In this document: piece after piece, positions 1 to 6,104 of the stretch
How positions within the stretch are numbered: position 1 is the stretch's first letter
Layout of the letters: each line of letters starts with the position of its first letter
DNA from: Salarchaeum sp. JOR-1
GTDB taxonomy: Archaea > Halobacteriota > Halobacteria > Halobacteriales > Halobacteriaceae
NCBI RefSeq assembly: GCF_007833275.1
Contig: NZ_CP042240.1
Location: 62,001 to 126,000, forward strand
Direction of reading: 5' to 3'
DNA: 64,000 nt
Notes under the pieces: model-generated
The model's database searches: none
What the model was told of the DNA's origin: nothing
The model's input: the letters and a program-made list of their open reading frames with translations, nothing else
Translations under genes and position numbers: made by a program

Positions 1-215
1 ACGCGCTCGACCCGCATCTGTCGGGGCTTCCCGACGACACGGAAATCGTGACCGTGTGCAAGGCTGGCGTCGTCGCACGGAAAGCCACCACCCGCCTCCA
101 GGAAGCGGGCTACACGGCGACGACGCTCACCGGCGGATACGCTGGCTGGCGTCAGTACGAGCAGAACACCGTCCTGTACAGAGTGCTTTCCGCGCTCCGA
201 ACGCTCGGTCGGTGA
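1..215 (+). CDS. Rhodanese-domain protein, C-terminal part (cut by window edge)
   Basis: The reading frame is open from the window edge and stops at 213-215. The visible part is the second half of a rhodanese fold: VCKAGVVAR gives the active-site cysteine loop (Cys codon at 57-59), followed by a helix and the typical ending GGYAGW. Rhodaneses carry a persulfide on this cysteine and pass sulfane sulfur to acceptors, which fits the sulfur genes that follow. The N-terminus lies outside the window, so it cannot be told whether this is a single-domain rhodanese or the end of a longer fusion. It is convergent with the regulator gene at 233-637. Confidence 0.8.
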   Translation, partial: ALDPHLSGLPDDTEIVTVCKAGVVARKATTRLQEAGYTATTLTGGYAGWRQYEQNTVLYRVLSALRTLGR

Positions 216-232
216 CCGCCTGCACGCGCGAG

Positions 233-637
233 CTAGCTCTCGGCGGGCGTGGCGGGCTGGGGCTCGTCGCCGTACTTCTCCTCGAACTCGCCGATGAGCT
301 GCCCCATCTTCGCGTACCAGTCGTTGAGCAGGCGCTGCATCTCGTTGGTCACCTCGTCCGCGTCCCGGGACTCGTAGACGTGGTAGTAGCCGCCCTGTTC
401 GTAGTTCACCTGTTCCTTCTGGATGAACCCGGCCTGGAGCAGGCGCTGGACTGCGCGGTACGCGGTCGAGCGCTCGCGGTCGATCTGTTCCGCGATCTCG
501 TCGACGGTCAACGGTTCTCCCGTCTCCTGGAGTAACTGGAAGATGTCTCGGTCGATCGTCTTGAGGTCGTGGAAGCACTCGAGCAGTCCCTCGCACTGCA
601 TGTCCCGCCGGAGCATCTCGCTCATGGAGTCAGCCAT
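233..637 (-). CDS. Winged-helix transcriptional regulator of the sulfur cluster
   Basis: This is a 134-aa cytoplasmic protein. Residues about 28-90 form a winged helix-turn-helix of the TrmB/MarR-like kind (IDRDIFQLL, LTVDEIAEQI as helix 2, RSTAYRAVQRLLQAGFI as recognition helix and wing). A tyrosine-rich wing (YEQGGYYHVYES) and an amphipathic C-terminal helix suited to dimerisation follow. It is the only DNA-binding protein in the sulfur cluster and lies directly downstream of the TauE-like gene on the same strand, so it is the obvious candidate for the local regulator. An ACAATACTG-like motif about 50 bp upstream suggests autoregulation. The ligand is unknown; there is no conserved cysteine pair that would make it an obvious persulfide sensor. 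Confidence 0.8.
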   Translation of the reverse strand: MADSMSEMLRRDMQCEGLLECFHDLKTIDRDIFQLLQETGEPLTVDEIAEQIDRERSTAYRAVQRLLQAGFIQKEQVNYEQGGYYHVYESRDADEVTNEMQRLLNDWYAKMGQLIGEFEEKYGDEPQPATPAES

Positions 638-686
638 CGTTACGAAATAGTAGTGGTTACAGCCTCAAAAGTGTTTGTGTAGTCGG

Positions 687-697
687 CACAATACTGT
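687..697. promoter_or_regulatory. Candidate operator (ACAATACTG-like motif), upstream of the winged-helix gene
   Basis: CACAATACTGT lies 50 bp upstream of the regulator start (637) and inside the short gap after the TauE-like gene. The same core recurs at 1911-1924, 4217-4225, 4264-4275 and 5567-5607, always upstream of a sulfur-cluster gene. The assignment as an operator is inference from recurrence and position. Confidence 0.4.
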
Positions 698-724
698 TCG
701 CGCGTGGTGTCGGCGCGGCCCGAC

Positions 725-1720
725 TTACGTGCCGACGAGCCGACACCACAGCCCGCTACCATCGTCCCGCATTTGACAGACCGCAGCGAGGACGACGGCG
801 CCACTGACGAGGAGCGCGGACCCGAAGATGAGCGCGGTGCTCATCGTGTTGAGCAGCTCGATGCCGTAGACCGACCCGAGCTTGTTCGACGCGACCGCGA
901 GACTCCCTGCGAGCAACATCGCGGCGAAGTATCCCTTGATGTCGTCCTCGTCCACGAGGTTCGTCGCGCCGGCGCCGACGCGAGCGCCGAGCGCACTCCC
1001 GAGGAGAAGGAACGCGACCACAGGCAGCGCAACGGACCCGGACTCCGCGTACGTGAACGCGCCGAACGCCCCCGAAATCGTGATCTGGAGGATGTCCGTC
1101 CCGACGGCGATGGCCGCGGGAATGCCGAGTCCGTACATCATCGCGGGCATCAGGAGGAACCCGCCGCCCACGCCGAGGAACCCGGAGAGGACGCCGATGA
1201 CGAGACCGACCGCGAAGACGATGGCACCGGAGACCCGAACGCCGCCGCGGAACGTCACCATCGGCGGGATGTGAATGGACTGCACGCGGTCCGCGAGGTC
1301 GAGCCCGTCGTCGCCGTTCGAGGTCGAGCGCGCATCGCGGAGCGTGAACGCGCCCACGGTGGCGAGCAGGCCGACGTAGGCGACGTTGATGATGAGGTCG
1401 GCCCTGCCGGTGGCTTCGAGGAAGAACACGACGCTCTTCCCCGCTTCGATGCCGATGGTCATCGCGGCGGTCATGATGGCCGCGAGTTTGTAGTCCACCT
1501 GGCCGTGGTCGCGGTGGCGGAGCGCGCCGATGACGCTCGTTCCGAACACGAACGCGAGACCGCTCCCGACGGCGACCGGCGAGGGATAGCCCATCACGAG
1601 CAGCGCGGGCGTCACGAGGAACGACCCGCCCATGCCGAAGAACCCGAAGAGGGTGCCGATGAGCAGGCCGAACCCGACGAAGACCGCGACCATCGCGAGG
1701 CTCATTCCGAGGATCGCCAT
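725..1720 (-). CDS. TauE/SafE (TSUP) family sulfite/sulfur-compound permease
   Basis: This 331-aa polytopic membrane protein has about eight hydrophobic segments arranged as two homologous halves. The TSUP hallmark glycine loops are visible in both: GFFGMGGSFLVTPALL near residue 26 and GFLGVGGGFLLMPAMM near residue 185. Family members move sulfite, thiosulfate-related or other small sulfur-containing anions across the membrane. Its start codon is only 2 bp after the stop of the 49-aa gene at 1723-1872, so the two are surely co-transcribed, and the winged-helix gene follows on the same strand. Substrate and direction of transport cannot be read from sequence. The cluster context (YeeE, TusA, DsrE, rhodanese) favours a sulfane- or sulfite-type compound. 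Confidence 0.9.
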   Translation of the reverse strand: MAILGMSLAMVAVFVGFGLLIGTLFGFFGMGGSFLVTPALLVMGYPSPVAVGSGLAFVFGTSVIGALRHRDHGQVDYKLAAIMTAAMTIGIEAGKSVVFFLEATGRADLIINVAYVGLLATVGAFTLRDARSTSNGDDGLDLADRVQSIHIPPMVTFRGGVRVSGAIVFAVGLVIGVLSGFLGVGGGFLLMPAMMYGLGIPAAIAVGTDILQITISGAFGAFTYAESGSVALPVVAFLLLGSALGARVGAGATNLVDEDDIKGYFAAMLLAGSLAVASNKLGSVYGIELLNTMSTALIFGSALLVSGAVVLAAVCQMRDDGSGLWCRLVGT

Positions 1721-1722
1721 CG

Positions 1723-1872
1723 TCAGTCACCTCCGAGGGCGTCGAGGACGGTCGACCCGACCGTTTCAGTGAGCGCGCCGTACACGAGGTAGAGGGCGAT
1801 GGCCTCCGCGAGGACGGTCCCGACGGTGAGTCCCGCCTGCACCGACCCGCTCGCGGACTCTATGCCGAACAT
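1723..1872 (-). CDS. 49-aa single-span membrane microprotein (DUF7512-like)
   Basis: ATG at 1872 opens a 49-codon frame beginning MFGIESASGSVQAG and ending in TVLDALGGD. One hydrophobic segment (about residues 15-36, TVGTVLAEAIALYLVYGAL) predicts a single transmembrane helix. The stop is 2 bp before the start of the TauE-like permease, and the ACAATACTG motif at 1911-1924 is 39 bp upstream, so this is the first gene of the permease operon. It matches my recollection of the haloarchaeal DUF7512 family, which accompanies TSUP permeases. A role as a small subunit or stabiliser of the permease is inference from this linkage. Confidence 0.75.
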   Translation of the reverse strand: MFGIESASGSVQAGLTVGTVLAEAIALYLVYGALTETVGSTVLDALGGD

Positions 1873-1910
1873 CTTACGCGCCCCCCATAGACGTGTCTTT
1901 GCGTGTCACT

Positions 1911-1924
1911 ACTGTACAATACTG
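1911..1924. promoter_or_regulatory. Candidate operator (ACAATACTG motif) upstream of the microprotein-permease operon
   Basis: ACTGTACAATACTG sits 39 bp upstream of the microprotein start and is a near-palindromic version of the motif shared by the sulfur cluster. It would overlap or lie just upstream of the expected promoter. This is inference from repetition of the motif. Confidence 0.4.
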
Positions 1925-1965
1925 CTGGCGTTTCCGGATGTCGAGTGACTTCGAATACATGACGG

Positions 1966-2418
1966 TTAGTTCCCCCCCGTAGTGCTGCTGAGACGCGCAC
2001 GGACGTAGCCCTGTGCGTACGCGCCGACGAACATTCCCCCGATCGCCCAGAGGATGACGTAGTTTCCGACGCCGAAGCTCGCGTAGGCCGCCCCGGGACA
2101 GATGCCGGAGAGCCCCCAGCCGACGCCGAATATCGCGCCGCCCACGACGACGTTGCGGTCGAACTCTTTCACGCGGCGCGTGTACTCGCTCGCGGTGAGC
2201 GGCGCGCGGTCGAGGTACCGCGTCGCCACGGCGAACGTGATTCCGGTGACGACGGCGGCCCCGCCCATCACGAAGATGAGCCCGAAGTCGTCGAACTGGA
2301 GGAAGTCCAGCACGACTTCCGGGCGCGCCATGCCGCTGATGGCGAGTCCGAGGCCGAACACCAGCCCGCCGGCGAAGATGACGGGCAGGAACAGCGCGCT
2401 CCGGGTGTCGCCGCTCAT
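1966..2418 (-). CDS. YeeE/YedE family half-transporter (second of pair)
   Basis: This 150-aa membrane protein has four or five hydrophobic segments. The DUF395/YeeE signature is WGLSGICPGAAYASFG with a single key cysteine (Cys107). YeeE-type proteins take up thiosulfate or sulfane sulfur and relay it through conserved cysteines, commonly to TusA-like carriers. I chose the start at 2418 (MSGDTRSALF). It overlaps the stop of the upstream partner (2415-2915) by 4 bp (ATGA), so the two are translationally coupled. An open frame extends upstream but only as a shadow of the partner gene. Together the two proteins equal one full-length YeeE, so they probably form a heterodimeric transporter. Confidence 0.9.
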   Translation of the reverse strand: MSGDTRSALFLPVIFAGGLVFGLGLAISGMARPEVVLDFLQFDDFGLIFVMGGAAVVTGITFAVATRYLDRAPLTASEYTRRVKEFDRNVVVGGAIFGVGWGLSGICPGAAYASFGVGNYVILWAIGGMFVGAYAQGYVRARLSSTTGGN

Positions 2419-2915
2419 GGCGACACCCCCAGCGCCTGCACGAGCTGTGCGGTTCCGATGGCGAACACCATGAACGTCGCGACGTTCACGATCGAGGTGT
2501 TCGAGAGCGAGCCGACGCCGCAGACGCCGTGGCCGGACGTACAGCCCTTCCCGAGCCGAGTGCCGACGCCGACGAGCACGCCGCCGCCGAGCAGCCGCCA
2601 CCACTGGACGTCGGTCGTCCAGACGCCGGGATCCGGCGCGAGGGCGAGCCCCCAGACGGCCGCGCCACTGACGATACCGAGCGTGAACACGACCCGCCAG
2701 CCGCGCGACTGGACGTACTTGAAGCGGTTGAACCGCTCGACGTCCGAGACGTACGACAGCGTGGATTCGAGGAACGTGCTCGCGCCCGCGATGATCCCCG
2801 TGGCGAGGTAGATGATCGCCGCGCCGAGGCCGACGAAGAGTCCGCCGACCAGGTACGGCAGTATCCCCCGCGGGAAGAACGTCTCGAGCGCGAGCGGCTG
2901 GAGGAGCGGTTCCAT
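2415..2915 (-). CDS. YeeE/YedE family half-transporter (first of pair)
   Basis: This 166-aa membrane protein carries the strongest YeeE motif of the pair, GKGCTSGHGVCG, with cysteines 125 and 132 seven residues apart. Hydrophobic segments lie at about 18-45, 75-92, 107-120 and 138-160. It is the upstream member of the split YeeE pair and begins 2 bp before the stop of the rhodanese-metallo-beta-lactamase gene in transcription order (that gene ends at 2918). The order is therefore persulfide-processing enzyme, then two YeeE halves. The family imports thiosulfate or related sulfur species, and the cysteine pair is the expected sulfur relay. The exact substrate is not deducible. Confidence 0.9.
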   Translation of the reverse strand: MEPLLQPLALETFFPRGILPYLVGGLFVGLGAAIIYLATGIIAGASTFLESTLSYVSDVERFNRFKYVQSRGWRVVFTLGIVSGAAVWGLALAPDPGVWTTDVQWWRLLGGGVLVGVGTRLGKGCTSGHGVCGVGSLSNTSIVNVATFMVFAIGTAQLVQALGVSP

Positions 2916-2917
2916 CG

Positions 2918-4087
2918 TTAGTTAGTCATTGCCTCTTCGCTCGCGGCGCAGTTGTTCGGGCCGAGCTCCAGTTCGAGGGCCTCCTCGTCGTCGGGGGACT
3001 GCTGGCCGAGGTTCGTTGCGATGATGTCCTCGTAGTTCGCCGGCTGGGGCGGCATGTCCGAGACGATGAACTCGACGAACTCGTCTTCGTCCATCGTGAG
3101 CGCGTCCATCCGCTCGACCAGGTCGCCGAGTTCGGCGGTGTAGGTGCCGTCGTCGTTCGGGGTCGCCGCGTCGCTGAAGTGCGCCGGTGCAACGACCGTT
3201 TCGTCGGGACGCGAGAGCACCTTCTCGTTGAGGCTCTCGTAGAGCGTGCGGGCCGCGTCCTTGGCCGCCTCGGGGTCTTCGAGGTCGGGGCGCGCGACGC
3301 TCTCCGTGAACAGGCCGTCGCCGGTGAACAGCACCGAGTCGACCGCGTACGCGGTCATGCCCGTGGTGTGGCCGGGCGTGGCGACGACGTCGATGTCGGT
3401 GTCGCCGAGGGAGAGGGTGTCGCCGTCCGCGACGGTCTCGTAGGGCTGGTCGTAGTCGACGCCGCGCTCGACGGCCGCTTCCGGGAGGACGGCCGTCGCG
3501 TCGGTTTCGGCGGCGAGGTCGCGGAGGCCGGAGATGTGGTCGGCGTGGATGTGCGTGTCGAGGACGTACGTGAGGTCTGCGCCGAACGCGCGTGCGTCCT
3601 GCACGTACTGCTCGGTGAACGCCCGCAGCGGGTCGATGACCGCCGCTTCGCCGTCGGCGACGACGAGGTAGGCGAGACAGCCGCTGGACGGGCGCTGGTA
3701 CTGGACGACCGTCGCGTCGGTGTCCACGTCGAGTTCCTGGTACTCGTAGATGCTCGCCCAGCCCTTCATCCCGCGTTCGAGGTGTTCGACGTCGTAGCCG
3801 GCGTCTTCGAGGTTCTCGGCGACGAGTTCGCTCGATCCGCCTTTCGCGCAGAGCGCGGTGATGCGGCGGTCGTCGGGAAGCTGTTCGTGGAGGGCTTCCG
3901 GGATGCCGTCGAGCAGTTCGAAGTACGGGTAGTTGACGATGTCGACGGTTTCGCCGTCGATGTGCCACTCTTCGAAGTCGCCTTCGGAGCGTGCGTCGAG
4001 GATGAACACGTCCTCGCCGCTGTCGATGCGCGCTTTCAGGTCGGTCGGCGTGACTGCGTCGATTGCCGCGTCGTCGTTGTCGGTCAT
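2918..4087 (-). CDS. Rhodanese-metallo-beta-lactamase fusion (persulfide-processing hydrolase/dioxygenase-like)
   Basis: This 389-aa protein has two domains. Residues about 10-113 are a rhodanese (DVFILDARSEGDFEEWHIDG, then ALCAKGGSSE with active-site Cys80). Residues about 125-330 are a metallo-beta-lactamase fold with the metal motif THIHADH (His179, His181, Asp183, His184), PGHTTG and GDGLF. Such fusions belong to the persulfide dioxygenase/glyoxalase II-like group acting on glutathione or other low-molecular-weight persulfides. The domain order here is rhodanese first. A GTG six bases upstream is in frame, but ATG at 4087 has a GGGGGGAG ribosome-binding-like tract seven bases ahead and is preferred. 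The gene heads the operon with the two YeeE genes and is divergent from tusA. Confidence 0.9.
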   Translation of the reverse strand: MTDNDDAAIDAVTPTDLKARIDSGEDVFILDARSEGDFEEWHIDGETVDIVNYPYFELLDGIPEALHEQLPDDRRITALCAKGGSSELVAENLEDAGYDVEHLERGMKGWASIYEYQELDVDTDATVVQYQRPSSGCLAYLVVADGEAAVIDPLRAFTEQYVQDARAFGADLTYVLDTHIHADHISGLRDLAAETDATAVLPEAAVERGVDYDQPYETVADGDTLSLGDTDIDVVATPGHTTGMTAYAVDSVLFTGDGLFTESVARPDLEDPEAAKDAARTLYESLNEKVLSRPDETVVAPAHFSDAATPNDDGTYTAELGDLVERMDALTMDEDEFVEFIVSDMPPQPANYEDIIATNLGQQSPDDEEALELELGPNNCAASEEAMTN

Positions 4088-4216
4088 CTTCACTCCCCCC
4101 TATCGACTGCTTGCAAATAAGGCTTTGTATAGTAGTTCATTTTCTGCACAACACCGTACCGGGTTTTATCCCGCCAATGAGCGGTTGTAGCGCATTTTCT
4201 CCCGAAACTGCGCCCC

Positions 4217-4275
4217 CTGTATTGTCCTATATTTGAGTTACTACCGATACGTTTTTCTAATACCGTACAATATTG
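4217..4275. promoter_or_regulatory. Divergent control region between the fusion enzyme and tusA with two shared motifs
   Basis: CTGTATTGT (4217-4225, the motif in reverse) and CGTACAATATTG (4264-4275, containing the palindrome CAATATTG) lie upstream of tusA, the second only 18 bp before its start codon. The region is clearly AT-richer than the genes on either side. A site this close to the start would cover the transcription start of a short-leader haloarchaeal mRNA. Operator function is inferred. Confidence 0.4.
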
Positions 4276-4293
4276 GGGAGTGAAGTCAAAACC

Positions 4294-4536
4294 ATGACGC
4301 AGTACGAAGTCACAGAGACGCTCGACGTGAAAGGACAGAACTGCCCCATGCCCGTCGTCAAGACGAAACAGAGCATCGACCAGCTCGCCGAAGGCGAGAT
4401 CCTCGAAGTTCTCGCAACCGACCCCGGAAGCATGAGCGACCTCGGCGGCTGGGCCGACACGACGGACGGCGTCGAACTCGTCGACCAGCAAGAGGGCGAC
4501 GACGTGTACACGCACTACGTGCGCAAGACGGAGTAA
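4294..4536 (+). CDS. tusA: TusA-family sulfur carrier protein
   Basis: This 80-aa protein has the diagnostic CPMPVVK motif (Cys17) within LDVKGQNCPMPVV, where the cysteine carries a persulfide, and an IF3-C-like beta-alpha-beta fold. TusA proteins accept sulfane sulfur from rhodaneses or cysteine desulfurases and hand it to DsrE-type proteins, tRNA thiolation or molybdenum-cofactor enzymes. I chose ATG at 4294 because the family begins a few residues before the LDxKGxxCPxP motif; an alternative start 21 bases upstream adds seven uncharacteristic residues. It is followed after 5 bp by a DsrE gene, forming a tusA-dsrE-dsrE2 operon that mirrors the sulfur-relay cassettes of sulfur oxidisers. Confidence 0.92.
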   Translation: MTQYEVTETLDVKGQNCPMPVVKTKQSIDQLAEGEILEVLATDPGSMSDLGGWADTTDGVELVDQQEGDDVYTHYVRKTE

Positions 4537-4541
4537 GAACG

Positions 4542-4925
4542 ATGGAGAAAATCGGAATCATCGTCGACGACGACAGCCCGAAGAGCCTCGCGATGGCGAT
4601 GAACCTCGGCCACACGGCGCTCGCCTCCGACACCGAAGTTCTCGTCTACTTCACCTTCGACGGGCTCACCCACCTCCTCGAGGGCGAGAACGACCTCTCG
4701 GAGATCGAGGCCCTGCTCGACGAAGGGATGCCGAACCCCTACGAGCTGCTCGACGCGCTCGTGGCAGACGGCGGCGACCTCGTCACGACGGTCGCCTGCA
4801 CGACCACGCTCGACATGCTCGAGTGGGACGAGGACGCCATCGACGAGTCTGTCACGACGAAGTTCGCCGGCGCAGCGACGTTCCTCGACGAAGTCGAGAA
4901 CGCCGACCAAGTGTTCACGTTCTAA
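4542..4925 (+). CDS. DsrE-family sulfur relay protein
   Basis: This 127-aa cytoplasmic protein has a DsrE/DsrF-like alpha/beta fold: KIGIIVDDDSPKSLAMAMNLGHTAL, an EVLVYFTFDGL strand and VTTVACTTTLDML, where Cys86 is the likely sulfur-carrying residue. The C-terminus FAGAATFLDEVENADQVFTF is typical of this group. DsrE proteins exchange persulfide sulfur with TusA, and the gene lies 5 bp after tusA and 2 bp before the second DsrE-like gene. It is probably one station of a TusA-centred relay serving either sulfur assimilation or thiosulfate/polysulfide detoxification. No reverse dissimilatory sulfite reductase genes are seen nearby. Confidence 0.85.
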   Translation: MEKIGIIVDDDSPKSLAMAMNLGHTALASDTEVLVYFTFDGLTHLLEGENDLSEIEALLDEGMPNPYELLDALVADGGDLVTTVACTTTLDMLEWDEDAIDESVTTKFAGAATFLDEVENADQVFTF

Positions 4926-4927
4926 CG

Positions 4928-5497
4928 ATGAGCACGGACACGCCCGACACGCCGGCCGACGACCCGCCCTCGCGTGCGGAACTCGCCGCGCGAATCGACG
5001 AGCTCGAACAACAGCTCGCGGCGGCGACGGACGACGGCCAGCAGAAGATGAGCATCATCGCGACCAAGGGCACGCTCGACATGGCGTACCCGCCGCTCAT
5101 CCTCGCCAGCACCGCCGCCGCGTTCGGCTACGAGGTCACCGTCTTCCACACCTTCTGGGGGCTCGACATCCTCCACGAGGAACGCTCGAAAGACCTCAAG
5201 CTCAGTTCGGTCGGCAACCCCAACATGCCCGTCCCGAACGCTGTCGGCGCGCTCCCCGGCATGGACCGCGTCACCACGAAGATGATGGAAAAACGCATCG
5301 CCGACAACGACACCGCCACCATCGAGGAACTCATCGACACCTCCCTCGACATGGGCGTCGAATTCCAGGCGTGCCAGATGACTATCGACCTCATGGACTA
5401 CGACGAGGACGCCTTCTACGACGGCGTGACGACCGGTGTCGGTGCCGCCACCGCAATCCAGGACATGGCCGACGCCGACATCCAACTCCTCGTCTAG
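4928..5497 (+). CDS. DsrE2-like peroxiredoxin-family sulfur carrier
   Basis: This 189-aa protein has an acidic, coiled-coil N-terminus (about residues 14-38, SRAELAARIDELEQQLAAA) in front of a DsrE2/DrsH-like domain. The core shows MSIIATKGTLDMAYPPLILASTAAA, TVFHTFWGLDIL and EFQACQMTIDLM with the conserved cysteine at 149. DsrE2 proteins occur with TusA and rhodanese in sulfur-relay clusters and are often membrane-associated, although this copy has only weakly hydrophobic helices. I chose ATG at 4928 because it follows the previous stop by 2 bp and precedes the coiled coil. It completes the tusA-dsrE-dsrE2 operon. Confidence 0.87.
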   Translation: MSTDTPDTPADDPPSRAELAARIDELEQQLAAATDDGQQKMSIIATKGTLDMAYPPLILASTAAAFGYEVTVFHTFWGLDILHEERSKDLKLSSVGNPNMPVPNAVGALPGMDRVTTKMMEKRIADNDTATIEELIDTSLDMGVEFQACQMTIDLMDYDEDAFYDGVTTGVGAATAIQDMADADIQLLV

Positions 5498-5566
5498 CCG
5501 CCCGAATGCCGCGACGCGTCCTACCGCCCACCGCGCGCCGCGCACGGGTCGTCCGAACGAGACGGG

Positions 5567-5607
5567 ACACAATACCTATTACTCACGCAGCTGTATTGGA
5601 CAGTATG
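5567..5607. promoter_or_regulatory. Paired ACAATAC-type motifs overlapping the DUF302 start
   Basis: ACACAATACC (5567-5576) and the reversed copy CTGTATTG (5591-5598), followed by CAGTATG, bracket the region just upstream of the DUF302 start codon at 5605. The right half runs into the ATG itself. With a leaderless or short-leader transcript this position would block initiation. It is the clearest double site of the series. Function is inferred. Confidence 0.4.
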
Positions 5608-6000
5608 TCCTATACTCTGGACAAGCGTGTCGCCGGTGAGTTCGACGACGTCGTCGAACAGACCATAGACGCCCTGTCCGAAGAGGAGTTCGGCGTCCTC
5701 TCCGACATCGACGTCCAAGCGACGTTCGAGGAGAAACTGGACGCGGAGTTCCGCCAGTACCGAATCCTCGGCGCCTGCAACCCACCGCTCGCACAGCAAG
5801 CCCTCGACGAGGAACTGCAGGTCGGCGCGCTCCTCCCCTGTAACGTCGTCGTCTACGAGACCGACGACGGCGAAATCGGCGTGAGCGCCGTCGACCCCGA
5901 GGTCATGCTCTCCGTCGTCGACAACCCCGACCTCGACCCGGTCGCGGCAGACGTGCGAGAGCGATTCGAACGCGTCCTCGACGAACTCCCCGACGCCTGA
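5605..6000 (+). CDS. DUF302-family protein
   Basis: This 131-aa protein is of the DUF302 type: YTLDKRVAGEFDDVVEQTIDALSEEEFGVLSDIDVQATFEEKL, then YRILGACNPPLAQQALDEELQVGALLPCNVVVYE, which is the family core. Cys58 and Cys79 lie in the two conserved loops. The fold is a beta-alpha-beta sandwich whose biochemical function is not established; the family often travels with sulfur and redox genes, as here. The gene is monocistronic, preceded by an AT-rich promoter containing the cluster's shared motif. The ATG at 5605 gives the standard family N-terminus; an open frame further upstream has no family similarity. Confidence 0.9.
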   Translation: MSYTLDKRVAGEFDDVVEQTIDALSEEEFGVLSDIDVQATFEEKLDAEFRQYRILGACNPPLAQQALDEELQVGALLPCNVVVYETDDGEIGVSAVDPEVMLSVVDNPDLDPVAADVRERFERVLDELPDA

Positions 6001-6104
6001 CCCACGCACCACGCTCACGGCGGTTCGAGTGACCGTACGGTCGCGAACACGCGTCTGCGGGGACGGCGGTATCTTGAACCGGATTGAGGTAGTACTCGCG
6101 GGCA

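Noticed and set aside
704-1792. 362-codon plus-strand frame opposite the TauE-like permease
   Set aside because: Highly charged Arg/Glu/His-rich antisense shadow; the minus-strand permease has clear family motifs.
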